DNA of 64,000 nucleotides, taken from Paramarasmius palmivorus. Taxonomy: Eukaryota > Basidiomycota > Agaricomycetes > Agaricales > Marasmiaceae. Where the stretch lies: positions 62,001 to 126,000 of the forward strand of contig JAYKXP010000108.1 of assembly GCA_037176845.1 (NCBI GenBank), written 5' to 3'. The notes under the pieces are model-generated. The model was not told the DNA's origin and made no database searches. It saw only the letters and a program-made list of their open reading frames with translations. This document shows, one piece after another, positions 12,147-23,057 of the stretch (position 1 is its first letter; every line of letters begins with the position of its first letter). A program made the position numbers and the translations under genes.

Positions 12147-13760
12147 TTAAGCATATTGAGCTGCTTTGACCTTTACCCTTGCTATGTTCTCGTCTGTGAG
12201 CCAACGAATAAATTTCGAAGCTGTCCGCATGTGATCTTCACGCGCATCGTTTGAGATTGGATAGCAGTCTCGCAAGAAGTGCAGCGTCTTATCCTGTGAC
12301 CACTTCCGTTCCTTCTTGAGTGTTTCAATGAGGTTGAACATTCTTTTCCTCCGCCTGAACTCGGTGCTTTTGCTGATGCTGACCCCAAAATAGGGTGTTT
12401 CCAATGATCGTCCAGATCTTTGACTGGTATCGTGCCACGAAGTCCCGTATAATACTCTTTGAACATCTCTTCTCGATCGATGCCCAGTTTGATAAGCCAC
12501 CGTGGACTCCAATCGTTTTGCTCATTGTCCCAATACCAGTTGTGTCGACGAGCTCTATCTGGGCTAAAATGCTCCTCTATCAATTGCATCTTATCCTTTT
12601 GCATTTTTGAGAACGCCTGGCGGTCGATCACGTTGGCGTTCGAGGCTGGCCATCGGTCATAATACGTAGAACCTTTGCGTACATTATTGCCCCTCTGTAT
12701 ATGTAAATATCTGAGAATCAATTCCATATAGTACATAAGGAGGCCTCTCACCGATTCCTTGCCCTCTTGTACACGGGAAGAAGTCCGCAGCGGTTTCGCC
12801 GACCGTCCTCTGTGTTCCATCCTCCATCGACCCCTCAGCACAACGTTCATCTTCTCGGTCCCCCTTGTTCCCGACTCATCGTCATCTATCTCAATTTCGA
12901 TCGGCATTTCCAAGCTGCTGCCAGATAAATCTTCGGGATAAATCAGATCGTCTCCAAATGAATCTTCGCCTACGCCCAACTCCTTCAAACGCCTCTTCAT
13001 CTCTTCCAGCTCGTCCATAAGATCCTCGTTCTCTAGTCTTATCCCAGTTAGCTCAGTCTGCAGCTCTGCCTTGTCCGCCTCAAGACGTGCCATCTTTGAG
13101 GTGTGCTCTGAACGCAGCTGCGTGTTTTCGCGTACCAGACGCTTCACTTCCAGAGCCAGCTTCTGTAAACATTGACGTTGCTTGTCGGCAAGTTCTGCGC
13201 GTTTCTTTGCCCCTTGAGCTTCATACTTCTTCGTTTCGGTCTCCAATTTCGCCATTTCGTCGAATACATCGTCGGCCGAGGTTTTATTTCGCGGCGCGTT
13301 GATAAGGGATTCTGGTTGGGTAGGATCATTCCGAGACTCGGGAGCTTGGCGTTCTTTCTGGGATGTATTGTTCCTCTTAATATTGGCAGGATAAGTACGA
13401 GTCTCAACTGAAAGGGCATAGAACACGTACCGAAGACTGTCGAACAGGGTGTTTGGGGCCCAGTGAATGCGCTGTTGTCGATGAGGCGGAAGAAATGGCA
13501 GCGTGGTTTTGATTTGTGCTTTCTCGTGAAGGGACTGACTGTATGAAGTAAAGGGTGTGAAAAGAGAGGTCCCAAAGAAGCTGGGGTGGAAGACATACCG
13601 AATTTGAGTCCACCGCTGCTTTGTTACGAAGCCGATCCCTTTTCTCGTCAAATAGCCCGGAGGATTCATCATGTTCAACTTTTCGACGTTGGTTTGTAGG
13701 AGAGTCGGTGCCTGCTGAGACTGATTCCAAAGAACGTTTCATGCCCGCGATGGTTGTCAT
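12147..13760 (-). pseudogene. Coiled-coil protein with GCR1-like C-terminus, copy B
   Basis: This is the better kept member of the tandem pair. The start at 13760 gives MTTIAGMKRSLES, followed by a basic region (NQRRKV), two clean introns, and a long coiled coil (KKYEAQGAKKRAELADKQRQ through EDLMDELEEMKRRLKEL). Next come an acidic patch (EIEIDDDESG) and the C-terminal domain with NWYWDNEQNDWSPRW and EYYTGLRGTIPVKDLD. At 12360-12400, compared with copy A, the expected HHFWGQ segment is reached only after a frame change, and a second change follows before STEFRRRKRMF. The last 70 residues therefore lie in another frame. Without correction the protein would end with an unrelated tail to 12182. 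The role is unknown; coiled coil plus a possible GCR1_C-like domain suggests a DNA-binding dimer. Confidence 0.65.
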
Positions 13761-14197
13761 GAATGGAAGCGTTGATATGAGAGGATAACTGAAAGCCGCT
13801 TAGCAACGATGAACAAGGTTCGATACTAAGAACAGGACTTACCCGAATTCGATAGCCACTGTCAAAATCTTTGCTACCTGGCTCGAAGTACTGAGACAAA
13901 AAGACGATCGGAGGAGGAGGAGGACAACAAATTTATTTAGCGTGTATGTCAATGCAAATGGTTCGAAAGGAAACAAAGGGAGAGACAAGAATGGAAGGGA
14001 CCGGGAAACGTGTTACGCAAGTCGTGTACGTATTATCCTGTCTGGTGACACGATTTTTATATGAGAAGAGAGTTTGCATTCAATAGACAGAACAGCAAGT
14101 CTGATTTCGACTCTGGAAGAATGAGGAGACCTGTCATGTTTCACATGTGCCGCGTGAGAATCGATCAAAGGGCCGGTGCCGATAGATCGTATCAATC

Positions 14198-14713
14198 TTA
14201 TCTCTCTCTATTTGGTACCGTGACCATCACAAGATTTCGGACCAGCGAGGAATGAAAACTATGCATTAGCAAGTTAATACTAGTCGCCGCCTCCCCCATC
14301 CCGCCTCCAGAGTCTCCTCCATCACCATAATCTCCCCCGCTACTTTCTACAATCACCATTGTCACAGCCTCAGCCAACCTTGCTATCAACTCCTCGTCTA
14401 TGCCGCCCGACTCCGCCCTGTTGCTATCCCCCCTACGGTCTACTTGTCTGCTCATCTGCATTAATTTACGACCATCTGCTGTGTCCGACAACATTCTTGT
14501 CATCACTTCCTCCCATTTATTCTCTATACTCGTTCTCCGTCCTGCCTGGATATTGGGCTTTCGAATGGCATTGTGCATAGCTTCTTCTAGCTTCCTTTGA
14601 AGCTCTTGTTCGGGCGAATATGGACTACGAGTGAGTGCATGGAAGATCCCGATGAGAAGAAAGAAGCCTAGGATAGAGGCAGTGATTATTAGAGGGATTG
14701 GGTTGAAGGACAT
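14198..14713 (-). CDS. Small single-pass membrane protein, tandem copy 1
   Basis: The ATG at 14713 gives MSFNPIPLIITASILGFFLL, an N-terminal hydrophobic segment of about 20 residues. A charged soluble part follows (RKLEEAMHNAIRK, GRRTSIENKWEEVM, DGRKLMQMSR) with a short acidic and glycine-rich stretch near the end. The frame runs uninterrupted for 171 residues. It is a clear paralogue of the gene at 15038-15704: both share the pattern GRR-x-W-x2-M-x2-ML-x2-T-x-DGR-x-L and a later RxAEAV block. The protein is probably anchored in a membrane with its C-terminus in the cytosol. I do not recognise the family and give no function. The C-terminal 30 residues are not shared with the paralogue, so the true end may differ by an intron. 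Confidence 0.6.
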   Translation of the reverse strand: MSFNPIPLIITASILGFFLLIGIFHALTRSPYSPEQELQRKLEEAMHNAIRKPNIQAGRRTSIENKWEEVMTRMLSDTADGRKLMQMSRQVDRRGDSNRAESGGIDEELIARLAEAVTMVIVESSGGDYGDGGDSGGGMGEAATSINLLMHSFHSSLVRNLVMVTVPNRER

Positions 14714-15037
14714 GAGTGTAGGGAAAGGCAAACAGCTTCCGTTTGCAATTGGCCAATATAACTCATTATTGTCGATGGCAGTACGTGATGACGACGACTT
14801 TGCTGTTAGCTACCAGTGGAAAACGCACGTTCATTCGAAATCTAGACTTGTTATTCGATGATAGCCATCTTGTGCCATATGGACCTCTGTTACAATGGCA
14901 TCGACTAGTATAATGTATAGATCCCATCCATGGTATCCAAGATATTAAATGGAATTATAGTACCAATAGATTCAAGTAAGCCTTAGTTCTCTTTGCGTAT
15001 CTTTCAGGGGCTTAATACCCTCATCGTTCTTTAGCAC

Positions 15038-15704
15038 TTAGCTGCTGCTTGCGCCTCCGCTGTCTCCTCCACTACTACTTCCTCCACTGTCTCCTCCACC
15101 ACTGATTCCTCCGTTATCTCCGCTATTTCCATACCCGCTATCTCCCCCGCTACTCCAACCCCTGCTGTCTCCAACACCTCCATCATATCCTCCACTACCC
15201 CAACTATATCGTCCGCCATCTTCATGTACATAAGCAGGAGGAGGATAACTTGGATTCAGAAAGGTGCTATCATCTCTAACAACACCGCCCCTCGATCTAG
15301 AGTGTGTCCAAGCCCAACCGCCACTGCCATCCATGATTTCATTTGCAACAGCTTCAGCAAACCTCCTTAACAACGCTGAGTCGCTGTCATCTCCGCTCTC
15401 CACTTTGTCTATGCCCTCTCTCCGGCCTCTTCTTCTGCTCCTCTTTATCAACTCACGTCCATCTTCCGTCTTTGCCAACATCTTATACATAATGTCATTC
15501 CACCGCTTCTGGTCGAACTTTGGTCGCCTTCCTTCTTGGAGTTCACGTTTCTGGATTACGTCTTGTACAGCGACTCGAAGGTGTCTGCGAAGATTTGCAT
15601 TGGGAAAATAGAGCCTGCGACGAAAGCAGAGGAAGAGCAAGCAGAGGAAAACGGGGCCGGCGATGCAGGCGCAAGATAATTGGTGGTATAGGAACGTCGG
15701 ACAT
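15038..15704 (-). pseudogene. Small single-pass membrane protein, tandem copy 2, with N-terminal frame break
   Basis: The body of the frame (15038 to about 15680) encodes a hydrophobic segment (CIAGPVFLCLLFLCF), then RRHLRVAVQDVI, GRRPKFDQKRWNDIMYKML, a basic run (RSRRRGRRE) and a long low-complexity tail rich in Gly, Ser, Asp and Tyr that ends in GGASSS. It has no ATG of its own. The only fitting start, at 15704 (MSDVPIPPII, matching MSFNPIPLII of copy 1), is one base out of frame with the membrane segment. A single extra base near 15677-15687, or an unrecognised tiny intron, must be assumed. It is paralogous to 14198-14713 and adjacent to it in the same orientation. Function unknown. Confidence 0.5.
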
Positions 15705-15849
15705 GTGTGTATATGTCACGGTGGTAGCGATAGGTGAGGAGCGTACGGGTTTTCATTTTGTTTTTGTAGCTGGTGCTGTTGAACAGTGTGTAATTTTCCC
15801 GTTGAGCGCCCATGTTGAAACTGAACTTTCAGGGCTGTGCGGCGGGTAG

Positions 15850-18800
15850 CGGCCAGCGATCTTGAATTGGCGAAGTTATTGAAATTCAGGCGGTTCGTGG
15901 AACTCGCATGATATTGGTATCAATGCTGTGATTGACGGGATTTTATCAGGAACTCAACACCTTCTGAATGTACCCAATCTGCTTGGTTTCTACTCGAACG
16001 CGATGGTTTTGTCTTGGTTTTGTCGCCGACCACGTGAAGCCCATTTTATAAGCTCGTATCTCCAATATTGTGTTTTCGCTTTCTCTGCCTATACCTCTTA
16101 CCACAAGTTTTCCGATTCTCAACACGAAAATTACAGATCTTCAGAATGACGGGAAGGATAACCCTGATCGCGTTGCTATCCCTGCATGTACTCTCGTAAT
16201 GCAGTTTGAATGTGACAGCGTTACAGTGGAAATTTATCAACGAGTTGACGTGTGTGTGCGAAGGACTGACGCTGAGGACTCGAGGAGAACAGGGTACCGG
16301 TCACTGGAAACAAGAAACAACGAAGAAGGCGTGTGACTTTTGGAGTTTTGAAGATCACGCTCTCCTCGGTTTTTTTTCCACCATCAGCTTCTATCAACAT
16401 CCCGTCACCTTGAACATCTCAGTCTATACTCCCTGATAAGACGGGTCGCACTAGCATTCGGAATGCTGTACCACAGGAACAGTAGGTCCTTTCCCTGATG
16501 ATTTCGCAAATTTCATAGTCTCATGAGCATGACAGTATCGTTCTAGGCTTTGCGCTCCAAGTTTCAGCACTCAGGACGTTCTTCTTGGGACAAGACGTTC
16601 GGTTGAAGCAATCTTTTCTCGCAATTGGATTGTACGATGGGTAGCAATGAATTCGGGGGAAAAGGAAGGTACGGACGCTGTTGAGGTCACAGGTGCGTTC
16701 GCCAACTAGCAACCTCTTTTCTTACCTATACTCACTAGAGTTGTACCAGAGCCTCACGAAATCCCTGCAATGACGAAACATCTACGAAGATAAGAAACAC
16801 CAAACGACTGCAGTATGGTTGCCAGCTAGTTTTCAGATATCTGGGCGACCACCCAACAACATCCATTGCACGCTCAGGCTCTCCATACCGCATGTCCAGA
16901 ATCATGTATCCGAAACACCCTGATTTGACTGAGACCAGTATGTTCTGGGGGCTGTGGGCTTTACCTGCAAGGTGAACAGCGTTCGATATTACTGCAACCT
17001 ACGTGACTTACGGAGCTTCTCTTGACTGTATAGATAGCCTACCCTTGGGTGCTCTCCCGTCATGCACCGACCATTTGCTCGTGCCCAGCCAACGTTGACC
17101 GCAACGTTGAATGGAGGTTTATTTCTCGCCTTTTTCGCTACTTCTTCGGCAAAAACGAATGCTTTCCCCGGCCAATCTCCCAGAGGAGTCAGCTTGTCGT
17201 TTCTTGAACTTGCCTAAATGATCCTTTGGCTCAAATTACTGGAGTAACTCGTGCTGGCGTTTGCCTTCATGCGGTCGTCACGGCTACTCTGAATGAAAGG
17301 TGGCCTTTCCTCTGGAAATGCACGTCGCTATCGCTAACGATGGCTTGCAGGATATCAGCCTCAAATTCCGAAGATACCGGGTCTGTGGAGACGAGCATCC
17401 AGCACCTCACGACAGGGCTCCGTGCTGGTGTTGCGAAGCGTGCTCTACCAGCGTCGATGATTGTATTCTTCTATGCTGGGCTGTTGCTCCTTGTCTCCGA
17501 GCATCGAACCGTGATCTTGTAGCTGGCAGTTCGGCTGTCGCTCTCCACATCTCTTCATTGATGTTTCGAGGATTCGACGTCACCCTAGTTGCCCCCATTG
17601 GTCCTGACCCGAGTGACCAACTTCGTTCTCGCATTCCTTTCTAGGCATGCAGTCCCTGGTATCTTCCTGCATGCACCCTCGTAGAGTCTTTGTTCATTAC
17701 TCGGAAGCAAATCAGAGGATGCCTCGCAATGCGGTATTACCCTCGAGCATTTCCTCGGCTTGAGCTCGACCTCAGGCTGCTTGTTCCCAGACAGACAGCT
17801 CTCGAACTCACGGAGTCTACGCACTCATACGAAACCAAGCGGCGGTGGTTACACGAGTCACAAAGTAAGCTTGCGATGTGATGTATATGGTCAACCATTG
17901 CTGACAAGAACGTATAGGCTATCGATGTTTCGTGTTAGCATTGTCGCTTTCGCCATAGCTGGCCTAGAAGCTCGCTTTACTGCATTTGGAATCACATTGG
18001 AGGCTACGCTCTATTCTCGTCGCCGAGAGTGTGCCGTTGGTCACCTCCGCCAATTACCCAAATGCATATCCCATGCATATCCCTTTCCCCTCGTGCCGAC
18101 CCCCTCACATCTCATACCTTCACGCAGCGATGTACTTCATCATCCCCACTTACTCCTCACATTTTGGTCAACATCACCATACATCCTCGATGGTTCCCAA
18201 CATCGAGCTGGATGCGCTCCTGTCAATGATCGCTTTTCGTGCGGATGTCCAGTTGCGCATTCCTGGGAGGCAGGGCTTATCGGGGCCATTGCACCAATAC
18301 CAAGTCTCGTCACCTCGAGTGCTACTTCTTCGATATCGGGTCTGGAGAACATGGGCAAATCAATCACCGCACTTTAAAGTTGTGATTCCGAGTTGCAGGG
18401 TGTTTATCAATTCATGCTCGTCACCGCACTTTACCTGGCGGTTGTGCCGATGTTGTCGTCGGGATGTCAAAAGCGCTGCTATAGACGGCTCACTAATCCT
18501 GTTATCCCTGTGGACACGGGTCTTGCTGAGACTACTACAGGTACACCATGATCATCGCCATTATCGCAAGTCTATTCTACCCGTGTATGGAGTCGAACAG
18601 GACAGTAGTCTCCTCGGCACGACCTTAACATCCATTACATTACCTGGGAACTCAAGTGTCGTGCTTGGAACCACCTTGGGCCTTATTCAGCACAATGTCG
18701 TTCCGCAACACACGATCACGATGGAGCACCGTTCATCGTTGTCACCTCCACATACGGCATTGTTGCTTATGTCAAACATTCATCTCGACGAGCAAGGGTC

Positions 18801-20470
18801 TTTCCTACCTCTCTGGATGATTCAGGACAAGCAAGTATTTGTGGTGGTACTCCTAAGCCAAGCGCTGCCAGGATGGTCGAGACGTGGCAGGTCACGATCA
18901 AACCGTCCGTTATCAGGATGTGGTACTTTCCTGCAACGTCCTGCAGGTTACGCGCCCAGCATTTAGGAGCAGTCACGAGCCATGCAAATAGTTTTGCTGA
19001 GCATCATATCTACCTGTCGTCTTGCAGTGGGCCGCCTCCGCCTACCAACTTGTCTTTCATCCTCTCTTCTTTCGTGGCAACTCGTCGGCTGCCTGTCCGT
19101 CGAGTTGGCGGACGTGGGACGTTCCAAAACATCTAGTAGCGAGGAACCGCCACCATTTTCGCTGTATACCATGCTTGGGTCTCTATTGCGACGGTTTGTT
19201 CGGTGGTTGGACTACCGATACTCGAATATCTCAAAGGAACCGAATCTGTGTTCGCGGCTGCTTGCCATGGCTATTGGTTCGATCCTTCACCATTGTCCTA
19301 TGAACAAGCAGATCATGCCCACCTTTCACAGCCCCGTTCTCATCGAATTTGTCCTCTCATCCCGGATAGTGTTCATTGAAGGAGTCTTCTACCTCCCAGC
19401 TAGGCTTGAGCTAACCCATTTGGATACTCTCGCACTCGCACACCAGCCCAGCGAGCTGTGGTATCACTACGCCGGTACCTTCTGGGTGGTGGAGCTTGCC
19501 TACCTATTACAGGAAGGACATCAGAATGTCGTTATCTGCGATCTAAAAACACTCCACCCTGCCGTTCCCTGCCACATTTCCCTGCCACATACCCCACCAG
19601 ATCACTTTCCTTGAGCTCTTCCGCACTCCATCCCCGGGTTATGTCCTAACAAGATAGCTTTTTCTGCGAGCTATTCTTATGTCGGCTCAGGGCCGCTCAT
19701 TTCATTGACATCGCACGTCCAGTCACAAATATATCCTGGTCGGGGATAGTTCATATGTACGACTTTCTCAGCGACTTTCGCGGAGCCGTATGAACAGCTT
19801 TGAGAAACCGAATGACCATCGTTCATATGTTGCTCAGATTGTTTTTTGGTATGACAGCTGTATGCCCTACTGCTCCCTTCACCAACGTATTTAGTCCATC
19901 AAATCTGGATGCCGCAATGCTTTGCGCCTATAGGCCATACAATTTTCCTTGGTGAGTCATTCACCTTTCTAATACAAGCCCTTTTGTTCAATTTACTCTC
20001 ATCCAGCTGACCTGCCTCACGGCTTATTAGTACTAGATACCGGTGGAAGGGAGGGCGCAATTTGTGCTATCGTGTCGTCGTGCGCCTCATACAGCGCTCT
20101 CGAATGCTACAGACTTATTTATCATGTGCTCTATCGACCAGAGACTTCAATGTATAGTGTAACCACAGGGCCGATTCGTCATGCGCCGTGTCTGTTTATC
20201 TTTCGAAGTCATTGTGACATGGCGGTAGACCAGAGGCAAGCCGCAGCACCTAGTATCGCATTGCTCGGCCGTAAAGACTCCTTGGTAACTCAAAATATAG
20301 CTAGCGCCTCCGAATAATGATCATTGATGCCAATATCATGAATTCCCGCAGGGGCGGGACGGCACAAGAGACCAACTCCTATTGTAACTATGGCTATACA
20401 GGAAACAAAGCATATCAGAATACATAGATCAGATTAGATTATATGCGATACAAGGAATGTGGATCAGCTC
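15850..20470. other. Interval without a supported gene
   Basis: Several long overlapping open frames lie between 17.2 and 19.6 kb (the largest, 326 codons, at 17986-18966 on the plus strand). None shows a known domain, and frames on both strands are open over the same DNA, as expected of GC-rich non-coding sequence. A signal-peptide-like stretch (MFRVSIVAFAIAGLEARF) is encoded at 17924, but the frame after it does not continue into anything recognisable. This may be a decayed gene. Confidence 0.45.
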
Positions 20471-20473
20471 CGT

Positions 20474-22356
20474 TTAAATTTGCCGCTTGAAGGCATCTTG
20501 GCCATCTTGATCTTTCCTTTGCGTGTCCAGCCGCCTCCTTTGAAGGTCCTCTAGGTGAACCCTTCTCGCTCGCTCCTCAGCAAAGTCCACATGAACCGGT
20601 GTCTCTGGATGGGGACCGGCCCCAAGTTCGGGATCGGATACGCTCGGGCTGCTTCGAGTGGCCATGTGCCTTATCAGCGGCGTCAGAGCCTGAAATGGCA
20701 TCGGTAGACATGCTCGCATTCTTGTAAACCTCTTCCGGCGCTGCGAGAGATCTCATTGTTGAAAGTTCTATGAAAACTTCAGTGCGACGACGTGGGACCC
20801 ATGCGTTGAAGCTCCTGAGGACACATCGGTCTTGTCTGCTGTACTTGTGGCTGTCGCAAACGTATGTGAATACAGCGTTCGCATACCACGCACAAGGGCC
20901 TACGGAAGGCAAGAATGCGAAATTAATATATGCGTCAAAGGTGGCAGAAGTAAAACGGACCGGATCTGTAATCGCAAGCAAAGCGTAGACTATCGCACGT
21001 CCTCCATAAAGGAAATCACCTGGAATGTGCCATGAGAGAATTGTCAAGTGGCCAAGCTGAGTCTCGTACTGAGTAGAAGGATGTTGTAATCCTTTAGACA
21101 TTGTTTTAGATGTGGTCACTATATTCATGCGAAAATTTCGGCTTACAGTCCTATCTTGTATTCCGTTAGAGAGCGTTGAATGAAGTGCAGTCACTACACT
21201 TAGTAGGTTAACAAAGCAGGAGGCGATGGGGTATAGAGCTGTAAACAATACGATCTGTGATGTCGTTTGAATTACTCAATAACAAACACGTACCGACGCG
21301 AAGGATGATGCTCTTATGATTATTCGCATGTATGACCTGAGGTGCCGATGAGGCATTTGAAAATGAACGCATTGAGACAAAGATTCTTCGGGTGCGTGTC
21401 TGTAATGTGGGATTCATACAAATGGGACATGCAGGAGGAAGCCGACGCACGCTATGGTTCACCATGAAGACGAGTACGACCGTGGAGCAGACGACCTCCC
21501 CGAGAACAGTCAGCGAAGTCCACCCCATTTGCGTTGTTAGCTGAAGTTAAGGTCAGCTTAAGCAATGGTTTAACTGATTTCAGACACACACCTGCCAGAT
21601 AATTCGCTCGCGCCGATCGTCGTTGGTGTACCAGCAAACACTCTCGAGAGGATCCCACCTATAAGACAGGCATGAGCTCCAGAAGTAGATATAGCAACAA
21701 AACGACACCACTGACCCATATTGCCCGGCAGCATATGGTGGAATTACCACAGCCATGGTAATAAGAGCGGATGTAATGAGGTAAAATTTCTCCATTCTTT
21801 GTCCATTGACTCCGTGAACAACAACAAGTCTCAAATCCACTTAGAAAGCGCTGAAATCATGGTGAGAGATGACACATGCTCACTGAAGATTAAGAGCAAT
21901 GAAGAACAGAAGAAAACTTGATGCTTGCAACGTTAGCTGTGAACGAAATAATCATGCATGTGAGCCACCGACGGCGAGCATGGAACGTGAATCTTACTTG
22001 CAAGACGAAGATAGAGAACCCGCACAGGAAACCAGGACCAGTACGAGTTCCACCCACTGCGCTGGAAATCCCGAATAACCATACTAATCTCATCGTGAGT
22101 TTATGATCTTCGGAAACTCCAGTGATTGCTTTACTTAGCGACTAGGGCATAGACCACAATTCGGAAACTAACACGATCCAGGTGTATTCGGGATTTGGGG
22201 TGGATATAAACCGCTGCAATTACTAGGAGAACGACAAAACAGAGACCTGCCCCGGCCGCAGAAGTATAAGCCCAGAGAAGGTTACTAAAAAGCACGCAAA
22301 ATCAGCAGGGTCGAATGCAGTACGAATAACGAAGGCTCGCACGAGACAGTGGCCAT
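20474..22356 (-). CDS. Seven-transmembrane G-protein-coupled-receptor-like protein
   Basis: About eight exons can be joined. The ATG at 22356 leads into a first membrane segment (LLWAYTSAAGAGLCFVVLL). Then come RLVWLFGISSAVGGTR with TGPGFLCGFSIFVLQ, a third segment, LVVVHGVNGQRMEKFYL, IPPYAAGQYG, a conserved loop with WDPLESVCWYTNDDRRERII, a further segment (TSLTVLGEVVCSTVVLVFMV), IVLFTALYPIASCFVN and DFLYGGRAIVYALLAI. The cytosolic tail is charged and ends at 20474 (AEERARRVHLEDLQ). The pattern is that of a large family of basidiomycete receptor-like 7TM proteins related to glucose/cAMP-type receptors. It would sit in the plasma membrane; the ligand is unknown. Two donors needed to keep the frame (GTTATT near 22337 and GTTTAC in the tail) are weak, so those joins are less sure. 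The frame is otherwise clean. Confidence 0.75.
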
Positions 22357-22399
22357 TTCATCGGTAAAGTACTCCATGGCGAGAAAGCTGGTGTTGAGT

Positions 22400-23057
22400 G
22401 TTCCGTTCCTAGCTAGGTCCGGAGATTACTGGAGGTTTTATGTGTGTTGTATCCATCTTTTCAATCCCGAGAGGTACAGCCAAGTATTTCACTGCAACGG
22501 GCATCATGATCATCGGAGTGTGGAGCTCCCTTTCTTCCTTAGCAAATTGAGTGAGCCGAACACTGAGGAGCCGAAGAGAATAGGGCTTACTCTTGGGAGT
22601 GGAGCCGCTGTGATGTTCCGTTGTCACTAATATTATGGTCCGTATCATTTTTTAGGGCAGAGCTCGAGACGACTACGGGAGGGAAATGAGGGTGTTTGAT
22701 CATCAGAAGTACATTTTTTTTGACAAGGAGCTGATGAGCGGTAGCAGAAACCGCAGAGGCGATGATGCCGGCATGATGTGACGTTTGTTTATGTACGCCG
22801 GCTTCGTTTTTACTCCGATTCGTTCCCACTCAACCACATCATTGGAGACGGATATCAAGCACCATGCACCGATTGTAGGTCATCCCGAGCCTTTCATATG
22901 GCCACTATCAACTGCGAACCGCACTCATTACTAGCGCATTTTCAGTAACTTAAAAAGGGATTCCCAAGTTTCCCGTCACTTCCTGATTCCCTTTCCGATT
23001 TCCTCGCACCACGATGAACAGTGAGAAGACACCCCAAGACTGAGCAAGGAGCAACAT
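22400..23057. other. Intergenic region between receptor and transporter
   Basis: The 7TM gene and the transporter gene diverge from here, so this stretch of about 650 bases should hold both promoters. I see no further gene and no clear TATA motif. Confidence 0.4.

Noticed and set aside
12182..13678. 498-codon minus-strand frame read as a single long exon
   Set aside because: It reads through two introns that are clear from the paralogue and ends in a wrong frame after 12400; replaced by the spliced model of copy B.
17986..18966. 326-codon plus-strand frame, considered as a possible aspartic protease or retroelement part
   Set aside because: None of the expected catalytic motifs is in a coherent frame; composition is not protein-like.
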